Source: Bog-756 sp963725395 (GTDB lineage: Bacteria; Actinomycetota; Acidimicrobiia; Acidimicrobiales; RAAP-2). Taken from it: a DNA stretch of 64,000 nucleotides. Positions 33,065-42,335 of this stretch are shown one piece after another. Both the position numbers and the translations under genes were made by a program. Under the pieces are notes generated by a model. That model saw only the letters and a list, made by a program, of their open reading frames with translations, searched no databases and had not been told where the DNA came from. The stretch's first letter is position 1. Each line of letters starts with the position of its first letter. The stretch spans positions 496,001 through 560,000 of the forward strand of contig CAVRYH010000002.1 of NCBI GenBank assembly GCA_963725395.1. The letters run 5' to 3'.

Positions 33065-33826
33065 ATGACGGGAAGACTGGAAGGGACCGTGGCCCTCGTG
33101 ACGGGGGCGTCGAGCGGTATCGGCGAGGCGACCGCTGTGGCCCTGGCCGCAGAGGGGGCGACCCTGGCCGTTGCGGCTCGGAGGCGCGACCGGCTCGAAC
33201 TGCTCGAGGAGCGGCTCGGCAACGACACGCAGGTCCTGGTGGTCGAGACGGACATCACCGAGGAGGCGGCGGCCCGGGGCATGGTCGAGGCCACCGTCCG
33301 TGAGTTCGGTCGGCTCGACACCGTTGTCAACAACGCCGGTGTGATGCTCCTCGGCCCGATCGTGGACGCGCCCGTCGAGGAGTGGCGCCGGATGGTCGAA
33401 CTCAATCTGCTCGGTCTGCTCTACACCACCCACGCCGCGTTGCCCCATCTGCTCCAGGCGGCGGACACCGACCCCCGGCGGGTGGCCGACGTGGTCAATG
33501 TGAGCTCGGTGGCCGGTCGGGTGGCCCGCCAGGGGAGCGGTGTCTACAACGCCACCAAGTTCGGCGTGGCCGCCTTCTCCGAATCCCTTCGCCAGGAGGT
33601 GACCGGCCGTCATGTGCGGGTGTCGATCATCGAGCCGGGGGCGGTCATGACCGAACTGGCCCTCCACAACCGGCCCGAGATCCTCGAGGGTATGCGCGCC
33701 ACCTTCGGTGACATCCAGCTGATGAAGGCCGAGGACATCGCCGAGTCCATCGTGTTCACGGTCACCCGTCCCCGCCACGTCGCGGTCAACGAGGTGCTGA
33801 TCCGTCCCACCGAACAGGAACGCTGA
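33065..33826 (+). CDS. Short-chain dehydrogenase/reductase
   Basis: A 253-residue classical SDR. The dinucleotide motif VTGASSGIGEA is at 14-24, NNAG near 91-94, SSVAG with the catalytic serine near 139, and YNATK near 156-160. It uses NAD(P)H to interconvert an alcohol and a ketone in the cytoplasm; the basic residues AARRRDR after strand 2 suggest NADP. It heads a three-gene run with two double-hotdog proteins that begin immediately at and overlapping the preceding stops, so a fatty-acyl or ketoacyl substrate is likely. Confidence 0.85.
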   Translation: MTGRLEGTVALVTGASSGIGEATAVALAAEGATLAVAARRRDRLELLEERLGNDTQVLVVETDITEEAAARGMVEATVREFGRLDTVVNNAGVMLLGPIVDAPVEEWRRMVELNLLGLLYTTHAALPHLLQAADTDPRRVADVVNVSSVAGRVARQGSGVYNATKFGVAAFSESLRQEVTGRHVRVSIIEPGAVMTELALHNRPEILEGMRATFGDIQLMKAEDIAESIVFTVTRPRHVAVNEVLIRPTEQER

Positions 33827-34735
33827 GTGGCTCTCGCCGGTTACCCGCCGGCCGAGCACATCCTCACCGACCTCGGCATCGAGGCTGAGGTCAGCTCTCT
33901 TTCCACCGCCAAGGTGCGTATCCCGGCCACCCCGTCGATCGCCGGTGCCGACGGTGGCGTGCGGGCGGGCGTGCTGGCCCTCCTGGTCGACGTGGTCGGT
34001 GGCGCCGTGGCTGTGCGCTCGGTGCTGCCGGATTGGATGGCCACCGCCGACCTGACCCTGCAGACGGTGGGACGGGCGGTCGGGCCCTGGGTCGAGGCGC
34101 GTGCCACCGTGCTCCGGCGGGGGAGGACCACCCTGGTCGTCGAGGCGCTGGTCTTCAACACGGACGAGGACGGGACCGAGGTCGTCTCCGACGGAGCGGG
34201 TCCGGCCCCGGTGGCCTGGGCGTCCATGACCTTCACCATCCTTCCCGGACGAAACCCCTCCACCGACCGCGCCAGGCTGGAGGAGCCACCGGTCCGATGG
34301 GTCTTCGGGGGTGGAACACTCGACCGTCCCTTGACCGAGGCACTCTCCATCGACGTCGTCGACGCGGCTGGAGGGAGGGTCTCCATGCCCATGCACGGCT
34401 ATGTGGCCAACTCGTTCGGTGCGGTGCAGGGTGGCGTGATGGCCCTGCTGGCCGATGTAGCGGGCGGCGCAGCGGTGGGTGCAGCGGCCGGCGGCGGCGG
34501 AGGCCCCTCCGTGGTCACCGATCTGGAGGTGACATACCTGGCGCTCGGCCGGGTCGGCCCCGTCGAGTCCCGGGCCACCGTCTTCGCCGGCGATGACGGG
34601 GGGAGCCGATGCGCAGTGGTCGAGCTGGTCGACCGGGGCGCCGACGGACGCATGACCACCGTGGCGACGGTGCGGACGGCACCCCTCGGGCCGGCAGGGC
34701 CGGCAAACGACGCCGGGGTGGGACCCGGTGGGTGA
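33827..34735 (+). CDS. Double-hotdog thioesterase-like protein (first of pair)
   Basis: A 302-residue protein with two hotdog domains: the first spans roughly residues 20-130 (GGVRAGVLALLVDVVGGAVAV), the second 170-285 (GAVQGGVMALLADVAGGAAV). Both have the GG...ALLxDVxxG helix of the PaaI/acyl-CoA thioesterase fold. It starts with GTG directly after the SDR stop, so the two are translationally coupled. It may hydrolyse or bind an acyl-CoA made or reduced by the SDR. No residue fixes specificity. Confidence 0.75.
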   Translation: MALAGYPPAEHILTDLGIEAEVSSLSTAKVRIPATPSIAGADGGVRAGVLALLVDVVGGAVAVRSVLPDWMATADLTLQTVGRAVGPWVEARATVLRRGRTTLVVEALVFNTDEDGTEVVSDGAGPAPVAWASMTFTILPGRNPSTDRARLEEPPVRWVFGGGTLDRPLTEALSIDVVDAAGGRVSMPMHGYVANSFGAVQGGVMALLADVAGGAAVGAAAGGGGGPSVVTDLEVTYLALGRVGPVESRATVFAGDDGGSRCAVVELVDRGADGRMTTVATVRTAPLGPAGPANDAGVGPGG

Positions 34736-35681
34736 GGAAGGCGCGGCGGCCCCCCTCGGCGCCGTGCCCGACGGCGGACCGGGGGAGACGGACGCGACCC
34801 GTGCCGTCGACCCCCGTCACCACGTGAGCCGCTACTTCCGTCTGGAGCGCTGGGAGCTGCCGCCGCTGCCGGGCGCCGACGGCCCGTCCGCGTTCGGTGG
34901 CCGCACCCCGGTCGACGCCCACCTGCGGGGACCGGTGGGTGGCATGCGCACCGGCGGCCTCCTCACCACGGCCGACTCCCTCGGGGGCTTCCTCTCGGGC
35001 ATCGCCGTCCTGCCCCAGTGGATCGTGACCACCAGCATGATGGCGACGGTGTTCCGGCTCGCCCACCGGGGTCCGCTCCTCCTCCACGGTCAGGTCCTCC
35101 GACGGGGTCGGACGTCCGTGGTCACCGGCCTGGACGTGGCCGACGAGGGAGCCGGTGGCCTTCCGGTCGCCCGGATGGTGATGACCTGTGCCGTGCTCGA
35201 CCCAGGCTCGATGGATCTCCGCTTCGAGCGACCGTTCTCACTGCCGATGGACCCGTTCGACCCGGACGCTCCGCCGCCCGAGGAGTTCTTCTGCATCCGT
35301 CCCGGCCACGGCGCCGTGACCACGCTCGATATCGCCGACCATCTCCGCAACCCCTGGGGCATCCTCCACGGGGGAGCGGTGGCCATGGTGGCCGACGTCG
35401 CCGCCTGTCGGGCGGTCCGGGCCGCCCACCCCTCCGACCAGGGGATTCTCCCGGCCGCCGCCGACACCGTCCTCCACTACCTCCGGCCGGCCCGGATCGG
35501 GCCGGTGGATGCCCGGTGCCGGGTGCTCGGAGGCCGCCGGGGCCGATGGCTCGTGCGGGTGGCCGTCCACGACGCCGGAGCCGAGGACCGGCTGGTCGCC
35601 GTGGGCTCGGTCACCGTGGTCGAGCCCCGGCGACCGGGCGGGGGGGGCCGGCCGACGCTGTTGACACCCCATCATATTTAG
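34728..35681 (+). CDS. Double-hotdog thioesterase-like protein (second of pair)
   Basis: A 317-residue relative of the upstream gene, overlapping it by 8 bp. The N-terminal part has GPVGGMRTGGLLTTADSLGG and the C-terminal part NPWGILHGGAVAMVADVAAC, again two hotdog helices with glycine-rich starts. The two proteins probably form a heteromeric double-hotdog complex, as in MaoC-like hydratase pairs, but no catalytic Asp/His of hydratases was seen. Its stop codon lies inside the iron-box described next. Substrate unknown. Confidence 0.75.
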   Translation: MGEEGAAAPLGAVPDGGPGETDATRAVDPRHHVSRYFRLERWELPPLPGADGPSAFGGRTPVDAHLRGPVGGMRTGGLLTTADSLGGFLSGIAVLPQWIVTTSMMATVFRLAHRGPLLLHGQVLRRGRTSVVTGLDVADEGAGGLPVARMVMTCAVLDPGSMDLRFERPFSLPMDPFDPDAPPPEEFFCIRPGHGAVTTLDIADHLRNPWGILHGGAVAMVADVAACRAVRAAHPSDQGILPAAADTVLHYLRPARIGPVDARCRVLGGRRGRWLVRVAVHDAGAEDRLVAVGSVTVVEPRRPGGGGRPTLLTPHHI

Positions 35682-35691
35682 GCTTACCTAA
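35661..35691 (+). promoter_or_regulatory. -35-like TTGACA plus DtxR/IdeR-like box upstream of iron permease
   Basis: TTGACA at 35661 is followed by TTAGGCTTACCTAA (35678-35691), with perfect TTAGG/CCTAA arms. It matches 13 of the last 14 positions of the DtxR/IdeR consensus TTAGGTTAGSCTAACCTAA; the first five positions do not match. It overlaps the region where a -10 element would fall and lies 37 bp upstream of an FTR1 start codon. Iron-dependent repression is the likely role. Confidence 0.65.
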
Positions 35692-35727
35692 TGTTTGAAC
35701 TATGCGAACCCTACCCTCGGTTCCCCG

Positions 35728-36699
35728 ATGATTCCCACCTTCGTGATCTTCCTGCGCGAGGGGATCGAGGCCAGCATGATCGTGGCCATCCTGCTCGCCT
35801 ATCTCGACAAGATCGGCCAGCGCCGCCACTTCCGGGACGTCTTCCTCGGCGTGGCCGCCGCCATGGTGCTGGTGCTCGGCGGCGGGGTCGCCGCCTACCT
35901 GGTGATCAAGCAGTACGAGGGCTCGACGGTGCAGACGATCTTCGAGACGATGACCTTCCTGCTGGCCGCCTCGGTGCTGACGTACATGACGTTCTGGATG
36001 CAGTCCCACAGCCGGACCATGACCGCAGACCTCCAGCGGCGCTCGGAGGAGGCGCTGAACGGGAAGGCCCGGTTCGGCCTGGGTGCCCTCGCCTTCCAGG
36101 CGGTGGGCCGGGAGGGGCTCGAGACCATGGTCTTCACCCTGGCCATCGTGTTCGCCTCGTCGAACCAGGCCGCCACCTCCGCCCATGGCAAGGGGTTGCT
36201 CCTCGGCGCGCTGGTGGGCCTGGCACTGGCGCTGACCATCGCCTACGCCATCTTCAAGTTGGGCCGCCGCCTGAACCTGGGTCTGTTCTTCCGGGTCATC
36301 GGGGTCGTCCTCATGGTCTTCGCCGCCGGCCTCCTCGCCGATGCCGTGGAGAACATGCAGCAGCTGGGCTGGCTCCCCTTCCTCGGGCACACGGTGTGGG
36401 ACACCAGCCGGTTCCTGAGCGAGGAGAGTTCGATCGGCGACGTGTTCCACAGCCTGCTCGGCTACGCCGACCGGCCCTCGGTGCTCCAGATCATCGTCTG
36501 GGTCACCTACGTGGCCGTGTCGGTGACGCTGTTCATCCGTATGGGCCGGCGCGCCCGCAAACGCCCGCCGGTGGTCCCGGCCGATGTGGGTGTCTCGTCG
36601 GTTCCGCGGAGCGGGGTGACCGGACTCGCCACCGCGGCCCCGGCCGAGACCCTGGTCACCGGCGTGGCGGCGGACCGTCCCTCGCCCAGGCCCAACTGA
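35728..36699 (+). CDS. FTR1-family iron permease
   Basis: A 323-residue permease with seven expected membrane segments. Two REGxE motifs bind iron in transport: LREGIEAS at residues 8-15 and GREGLETM near 127-134. The N-terminus MIPTFVIFLREGIE is typical, which fixes the ATG; a TTG 33 bp upstream is rejected. Bacterial FTR1 proteins take up Fe3+, usually with a periplasmic iron protein or a ferroxidase, which is absent next to it. A DtxR/IdeR-like box stands upstream, so it should be induced in iron shortage. Confidence 0.9.
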   Translation: MIPTFVIFLREGIEASMIVAILLAYLDKIGQRRHFRDVFLGVAAAMVLVLGGGVAAYLVIKQYEGSTVQTIFETMTFLLAASVLTYMTFWMQSHSRTMTADLQRRSEEALNGKARFGLGALAFQAVGREGLETMVFTLAIVFASSNQAATSAHGKGLLLGALVGLALALTIAYAIFKLGRRLNLGLFFRVIGVVLMVFAAGLLADAVENMQQLGWLPFLGHTVWDTSRFLSEESSIGDVFHSLLGYADRPSVLQIIVWVTYVAVSVTLFIRMGRRARKRPPVVPADVGVSSVPRSGVTGLATAAPAETLVTGVAADRPSPRPN

Positions 36700-36712
36700 C
36701 CCCGCGCCCTCC

Positions 36713-37624
36713 GTGGCTTCCGGGGTGACGAGCGCCGTGCCCTCGATGCGCGACCGTTCGGTGGTGATCACCGGGGGCAACTCGGGGGTGGGCCAGGCGA
36801 CGGCTGTGGCCCTGGCCCGGGCCGGGGCTCGTACCGTGATCACCGCCCGCAGCGAGTCGCGGGGCCAAAGGGCGCTCTCCGAGATCCGCCGGGCCAGTGG
36901 TTCGGACCAGGTGGACCTGGTGGTGTTCGATCTGGCCGATCTGTCGTCGGTCCGGGCCGGTGCCGCCGAGTTGCTCGAGCGCGGCGACATCCACGTGCTG
37001 GTCAACAACGCCGGGTTGGTCCAGTCGGAGCGCCACGAGACGGTGGACGGGTTCGAAGCCACCTTCGCCACCAACCACCTGGGACCGTTCCTGCTGACCC
37101 GCCTGCTGACCGGGCGCCTGGTGGAGTCGGCTCCCGCCAGGGTGGTCAATGTCGCCTCGACGGCCCATCGCACCGCCCGCAAGGGCCTCGACTTCGACGA
37201 CCTCCAGTCCACGCGGCACTACCGGGGCATGCGCGCCTACAGCCGGTCCAAGCTGGCCAATCTGCTGTTCACCGCCGAGCTGGCCCGGCGGCTGGACGGG
37301 TCGGGGGTGACGGCCAACGCCGTCCATCCGGGCACGGTGGCGAGCGGCTTCGCCAGGGACCATGACGCCTCGGGCTTCCTGGCCTTCGGGATGAAGGTGA
37401 TCAAGCCGTTCATCCTCACGCCCGAACAGGGGGCGCGCACCTCGGTGTACGTGGCGTCGTCGCCCGAGGTGGCCACAGTGACCGGAAGGTACTTCGTCAA
37501 GGGCCGGGCGAAGAAGCCCTCGGCCGCCGCCCGCGACGAGGTGGCCGCCGCCCGCCTGTGGTCCATCAGCGAAGCACTCGTCGACCAGGGGACCTCCGGG
37601 GGCGGGGACGCGCTATCCGGCTGA
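36713..37624 (+). CDS. Short-chain dehydrogenase, retinol dehydrogenase-like
   Basis: A 303-residue SDR with VITGGNSGVGQATAVALARA at residues 17-36, NNAGLVQSERHETVDGFEATF near 96-116, and YSRSK near 174-178. The longer length and EATFATNHLGPFLLT segment match the retinol/WW-domain oxidoreductase-like group. Probable cytoplasmic alcohol or aldehyde oxidoreductase. GTG start 13 bp after the iron permease stop; ribosome-binding site weak. It may be on the same transcript as the permease, with no obvious link in function. Confidence 0.8.
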   Translation: MASGVTSAVPSMRDRSVVITGGNSGVGQATAVALARAGARTVITARSESRGQRALSEIRRASGSDQVDLVVFDLADLSSVRAGAAELLERGDIHVLVNNAGLVQSERHETVDGFEATFATNHLGPFLLTRLLTGRLVESAPARVVNVASTAHRTARKGLDFDDLQSTRHYRGMRAYSRSKLANLLFTAELARRLDGSGVTANAVHPGTVASGFARDHDASGFLAFGMKVIKPFILTPEQGARTSVYVASSPEVATVTGRYFVKGRAKKPSAAARDEVAAARLWSISEALVDQGTSGGGDALSG

Positions 37625-37745
37625 TCCGCTCCGACCCGCCGGGGGCCGTCCGGCCGGTCCACGTCCCCGGAGGACCACAGGCCTAGGGTGTTGCCGGAAC
37701 GGCGGGATCCCACGAGGGTGATCCCGTCGGAGCAGGGAGGTGGCC

Positions 37746-38330
37746 ATGTCGACCGCGGGAGGCACGGGTGTCACGCCGGAAGAGCGCGACATACTCAGAG
37801 TCGTCGGAAAGTCATGGGGTTGGGTGCTGTTCTTCGGAATCGTGACCCTGATCCTCGGCATCCTGGTCGTCGTCCATCCGAAGGACACCATCTACGCCTT
37901 CGCCATCGTCCTGGGCATCTGGCTCTTCGTGGCCGGGCTCTTCCGGATCGTGGCGGCCATCGCCGACAGTTACGACACGGCCGGGACCCGGTGGTTGCTG
38001 GCCCTCCTCGGGCTGCTGTCGGTGATCATCGGGATCCTGTTCCTGCGCCACACCGAGGAGACGGTGACCACCCTGGCCTTCCTGATCGGCCTGTTCTGGG
38101 TCGTCGGCGGCATCATCGAGTTCTTCACCGCCTACAGCGACTACGGGTCAGAGGCGCGCGGCTGGCGCATCGTCATGGGGATTCTGGCCTTCGCCGCCGG
38201 GATCGTCACGCTGGTGGTGCCTCACCTGACGCTCGGTGTGCTGGCCGTGATCATCGGCGTCTGGCTGATCATCTACGGGATCCTGGAGATCGCGCTGTCC
38301 CTCCAGCTCCGGCATCTGCGGGAGGTCTGA
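37746..38330 (+). CDS. HdeD-like (DUF308) membrane protein
   Basis: A 194-residue membrane protein with six hydrophobic segments in three repeated pairs: WGWVLFFGIVTLILGILVVV, IYAFAIVLGIWLFVAGLFRI, and later copies LLALLGLLSVIIGILF and LGVLAVIIGVWLIIYGI. This triplication is typical of the DUF308/HdeD family, associated with acid resistance in E. coli but of unknown role in actinobacteria. GGGAGG five bases before the ATG sets the start; a GTG inside that site is unlikely. Confidence 0.85.
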   Translation: MSTAGGTGVTPEERDILRVVGKSWGWVLFFGIVTLILGILVVVHPKDTIYAFAIVLGIWLFVAGLFRIVAAIADSYDTAGTRWLLALLGLLSVIIGILFLRHTEETVTTLAFLIGLFWVVGGIIEFFTAYSDYGSEARGWRIVMGILAFAAGIVTLVVPHLTLGVLAVIIGVWLIIYGILEIALSLQLRHLREV

Positions 38331-38408
38331 CCGCCGGCCCGAGGCCGTGACCTGAAGGGGTGCGGGCCCCGAAGGAGGGGATCCGCCACCCCTCGTGGCC
38401 ACCGCGGC

Positions 38409-39873
38409 TCACTCCTCGACGATCGTCCCACCGGCGAGCACGGCGAGCTCGGCGTTCTGCAGGTGGTGCTCGTGGTCGGCGTCGGCGGCCTGCGAGGTGG
38501 CGGTGGGGATGAAGGCGGCGGCAACGATGGCGACGACGGTCATGGCGGCCAGGAAGGCGAAGCCCCTCGTGTAACCGGAGGCCTCCGGCAGACCGTCGTG
38601 CATCAGGTTGGCCGTGACGATGCTCGACATCACGCCGGCGCCGACCGCTCCGCCGATGGTTCGGATGTTGGCGTTCATCCCGCTCGCCACCCCGGTCTGG
38701 GCGGCCGGCACCGCCTGGACGATGAGGTTGGACATCGCCGAGAAGGCGAGGCCGAGCCCGACGCCCAGCAAGGTGCTGGCCACGTAGATCTCCCACGGCT
38801 TCTCGTGGGCGAAGGCCAGGATGAGGTAGGAGACGCAGGAGAAACAGGACCCGATGATCACGGCCGACTTCGAGCCGATCGCCGCGGCGATCCGCCCGGA
38901 GAGCATCCCGAAGATGAACATCGTCACCGTCAGCGGGAGCAGATAGAGGCCCGACTGGATGATGCTCGCCCCGAATCCGTAGCCGGACGACGTCGGCGTC
39001 TGGAGGAACTCGGGGAGGAAGCCGATGACCGAGTACATCCCGATACCGAAGAGGAAGGCCACGAGGTTGTTGGTCCACACCGCCGGAAGGCGCATCATGC
39101 GCATGTCGACGAGCGGTTCCGCGGGAGCGCAGCTCGACGAAGATCCAGGCGCCCGCGATGACGACCGCCGCCACGATGAGGCCGATGACCTTGGTCGAGC
39201 CCCATCCCCAGGTGGGTGCTTCGCTGACACCGAGCAGCAGGGCCACCAGCCAGGCCGACAGCAGCACGGCCGCCAGCCAGCTGATCCTGCCCGGCGTACG
39301 GACCGGCGACTCGGGGACGAAGAGATGGGCGCAACCCGCGGCGATGAGGGTGATGATCAGGGGGATCCAGAACAGCCAGTGGTAGTCGAGATGGCTCACG
39401 ATGGGGCCGGCCAGCACGATCCCGGCACCGCCCCCGACGGCGGCCATGGCGGCCACGATGCCCACACCGCCGGCGACCTTGGCTGTCGGGAACTCGTCGC
39501 GGATGATGCCGAATGACAGGGGGAGGACCGCCCCGCCGATGCCTTGGATGGCGCGGGCGAGGATCAGCAGGCCGATGGAGTTGGCCAGACCCGCCATCAG
39601 TGAACCCAGCGCCAGTGCACCGAGCGTGGCCACCAGCATCCGCTCCTTGCCCACCATGTCGCCCACCCGTCCGAGGATGGGTGTCGAGATCGACGCCGAC
39701 AGGAGGTAGGCGGTGAGCACCCAGGTCACGGTGCCCTGGGAGGTGTGGAGGTCGTGCTGGATGGTGGTCAGCACCGGGGTCACCAGCGACTGCAGCAGGG
39801 CGTAGGCGGACACGCCGAGCAGGAGGACGACGAACGTGGTCCGGTAGTTGGCTCGTTCGAGTGGTCTGGTCAT
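38409..39873 (-). pseudogene. MFS drug transporter (DHA2 type), one frameshift
   Basis: The first 250 residues read TTFVVLLLGVSAYALLQSLV, PVLTTIQHDLHTSQGTVTWV, GRVGDMVGKERMLVATLGAL and continue through helix 8. At about 39,125 the frame changes by a single extra G in a CCGCGG context (ELRSR then EPLVDMRMM), after which a second frame continues from VWTNNLVAFLFGIGM to the end. Together they give a full 14-helix transporter of about 488 residues. The break is either a true recent mutation or a sequencing artefact. GGGGAAG lies upstream of the ATG. Confidence 0.8.
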
Positions 39874-40043
39874 GGTGTCTTCCCCGGAACGAGGGTGCAG
39901 CCACCAGGGTGCGGTGCCACGCCGGTGCCGCCCTGTCGACGGTCCTGTCCGGAGCAGGCCGAACCGCCCGGGTGGGGCGCCGTCCGTACCGGAATATCGA
40001 TTCCGCTTAACGTACCACGAGCGGCACCTCCGCCCCTTGGCTC

Positions 40044-40928
40044 CTACGGCCCGGGGACGGCTCGGCGGTGGGCTTCGGTGATCAGCCGGACCGAGCGGGC
40101 ACCGTGCCGGCCGAAGCCGATGCCGGCGGCCAGCGCCGCCGCCGCGGTCGCCAGGGCGAGCCGGCTTCCCACCAGGGCTGCGATGTCCGTCACGACGAGG
40201 AGGACGAGGGTCGACACGTACCACGCCCACAAGCGAGCCACCGCGCTCCGTCCCTGATCGCCCGGTGGGAGGCAGTCACGGATGGACTGGTACGGGAACC
40301 AGAAGTTGACGACGGGGATGAACCAGCTGCCGACACCCAGTCCCGGTGACCTGGACGCGGGGAGGCCCAGGAGCTGCGCTGTTCTGGCTGCGTGGTACTG
40401 CCAGACCAGGACGAGCACGAAGAACGGCGCCGATACCACCAGATCGACCAGGCTGAGCAGATTGAGCAGGTTGAGCCTGGACGTGTCGGTCTGGATCCGG
40501 GTCACGCCTGGTTGCATGTCGACCCGGAGCATGTGGAGCGTCTGGCGAAGGATGCTGCCCTCGGCCCAGGCGACGACCAGCCCGGCCACCACGACGACGG
40601 GGTAGTAGAAGAAGGCCCGCCTCGCCCAGGGCGCCACCCGCTCCTCGGACGCGAGCCAGTCGCCGACCGAGGTGATCGGCAGGGCCGCCGGCACGGGGGG
40701 GAGCGGGAAGGCCGTCGGCCGGAACGGGACGCCCGTCGGGCCCGGGGGGACCGGGTCCGAGGCCCACACGGTCCAGGTCGTCCCGTCCCACCACCGCCAG
40801 GCCTTCATCCCGGCCGGATCCGGGTACCACCCGGGCGGCGCACCTGTCGCGCCGCTCGGGTACACGGGCCGAAGCGTACCGGCCACGCCCTCGGGGAGCG
40901 GGGACGGCACCCGGTCCCCGACCGTCAC
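40044..40928 (-). CDS. DUF2510 plus DUF4328 membrane protein
   Basis: A 294-residue protein. The N-terminal 30-60 region has PPGWYPDPAGMKAWRWWDG and TTWTVWASDP, the DUF2510 WW-like motif of actinobacterial membrane proteins. Four to six hydrophobic segments follow with the DUF4328 pattern: VSAPFFVLVLVWQYHAARTA, SPGLGVGSWFIPVVNFWFPY and RDCLPP. No function is known. The GTG start stands 10 bp from the stop of the upstream MFS gene on the same strand, so the two likely share a transcript. Confidence 0.75.
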   Translation of the reverse strand: MTVGDRVPSPLPEGVAGTLRPVYPSGATGAPPGWYPDPAGMKAWRWWDGTTWTVWASDPVPPGPTGVPFRPTAFPLPPVPAALPITSVGDWLASEERVAPWARRAFFYYPVVVVAGLVVAWAEGSILRQTLHMLRVDMQPGVTRIQTDTSRLNLLNLLSLVDLVVSAPFFVLVLVWQYHAARTAQLLGLPASRSPGLGVGSWFIPVVNFWFPYQSIRDCLPPGDQGRSAVARLWAWYVSTLVLLVVTDIAALVGSRLALATAAAALAAGIGFGRHGARSVRLITEAHRRAVPGP

Positions 40929-40938
40929 CCCTAGCCGA

Positions 40939-42237
40939 CTACAGGGGTTCCCCCTCGCCGAGTTCGGTGGTGACCTCGGCGACCGCCTCGATGCGCCCTC
41001 CGGCGGACAGCTCCCTCCCGCCACCGTCGTCGCGCCACAGCTCGGGGACCCGCCACAAGAGGACGCCGACTCCGGCCACACAGGCCAGCCCCCCCGACCA
41101 CACGGCGAACTGAGGCCCGCCGATGGCGGCGGCCACACCCGTTTCGGCGTCGCCGAGGCGCGGGCCGCCGGCGACGACGGCGAAGAACGTGCCCGACAGT
41201 CGACCCTGGAGGTGCTCGGGCACCGTCCGCTGCTGCACGGCCTGGCGGAACACCGCGGAAACCACGTCGGCGGCACCGGCGATCGCCAGCAGGGCGAGCC
41301 CGATCCACAAGACGGGGACGACCCCGAACACGGCGATCGTCGTCCCCCAGATGACCACGCAGGCGGCGATGGCCCGACCCTGGTGGTGGACGCGGCTGCA
41401 CCAGCCGGTGAACAGCGAGCCGACCAGCGCTCCGGCCCCCGGAGCGGCATACAACAGCCCGACCACGCCGGCCCCGCCACCGAACAGCCCGGTGCCGAGG
41501 GCCGGGAACACCGCCCTCGGCATGCCGAAGATCATGGCGTTGAGATCGATCCAGTAGGTGGCGGACAAGAGCTTCTGGCCGCGCAGATGCCGGAATCCCT
41601 CGGCCATCGATCGCAGGCCCATGGGTGTACCGCCACCGGTCGGAACGAGGGCGGGGAGGAGCACGGCCGCCACCAGGGCCACCCCGAAGGTGGCGACGTC
41701 GATGCCGAACACCGCACTCAGCCCGATGGTGGCGATCAGCACCCCCGCCAGTGCCGGCCCGGCCACCAGCGCCAACTGCTGGATCGTGGTCTGCAGGGCG
41801 ATGGCGGCCGTGACGTCATGTGCGTCGACGATCATGGGCAGTGCCGCCCGCCTGGCCGGCCAGTCCACTCCCTGGAAGCCGGCCGCAGCCCCGGTGCACA
41901 CGAACAGGGGCCAGACCGCCGGATGGGCGAACGACACGTTGACGACCAACCCGGCGATAGCCGAGGCCATGGCCAGCTGGGTCATGATCAGGACCTTCCT
42001 CCGGTCCATGGCGTCGGCCAGGGTGCCTCCCCACAGCGCTCCGGCGAGCAACGGACCCAGCTGGACCAGGCCGATCAGGCCGACGATGAGGGTCGAATGG
42101 GTGAGATCGAAGGCCTGGAAGGACACGGCCACCAGGGTCAGCTGCGAGCCCATGCCGGACACCACCTGGCCCGCCCACAGGCGCCGGAACTGCCGGTACC
42201 TCCGCAACGGGGTGATGTCCACGACGAAACGGGCCAC
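40939..42237 (-). CDS. MFS exporter (enterobactin exporter-like, MFS_3)
   Basis: A 432-residue, 12-helix permease: RYRQFRRLWAGQVVSGMGSQ at the start, TLADAMDRRKVLIMTQ between helices 2 and 3 (the Asp-Arg-Arg-Lys motif), QLALVAGPALAGVLIATIG in helix 5-6, and VPEHLQGRLSGTFFAV, a mark of the DUF894/EntS group. It probably exports a small molecule such as a siderophore, but no siderophore genes are in sight. A GTG is taken as start; the frame upstream has no membrane sequence. A 3' fragment of a similar gene lies at 14 kb. Confidence 0.8.
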   Translation of the reverse strand: MARFVVDITPLRRYRQFRRLWAGQVVSGMGSQLTLVAVSFQAFDLTHSTLIVGLIGLVQLGPLLAGALWGGTLADAMDRRKVLIMTQLAMASAIAGLVVNVSFAHPAVWPLFVCTGAAAGFQGVDWPARRAALPMIVDAHDVTAAIALQTTIQQLALVAGPALAGVLIATIGLSAVFGIDVATFGVALVAAVLLPALVPTGGGTPMGLRSMAEGFRHLRGQKLLSATYWIDLNAMIFGMPRAVFPALGTGLFGGGAGVVGLLYAAPGAGALVGSLFTGWCSRVHHQGRAIAACVVIWGTTIAVFGVVPVLWIGLALLAIAGAADVVSAVFRQAVQQRTVPEHLQGRLSGTFFAVVAGGPRLGDAETGVAAAIGGPQFAVWSGGLACVAGVGVLLWRVPELWRDDGGGRELSAGGRIEAVAEVTTELGEGEPL

Positions 42238-42321
42238 CAGCCAACGGTACCGGGCAGGGCAGCCCTCGCACCCACCATTGCCCCGAATAGGGGATGACAC
42301 CGAGCGGATCACTTGGGCCGC

Positions 42322-42335
42322 TACACTGGTATCCG
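42322..42335 (+). promoter_or_regulatory. -10-like TACACT giving a leaderless start
   Basis: TACACT (42322-42327) fits TANNNT and ends seven bases before GTG at 42335, the spacing expected when transcription begins at the start codon itself, which is common in actinobacteria. No ribosome-binding site is present, in line with this. Confidence 0.5.

Noticed and set aside
32678..34396. Minus-strand frame of 572 codons
   Set aside because: Antisense of the SDR and first double-hotdog gene, His/Asp/Gly-rich as expected from shadow translation of a high-GC gene.
35611..37212. Minus-strand frame of 533 codons
   Set aside because: Shadow of the FTR1 and SDR genes, which carry clear motifs on the plus strand.
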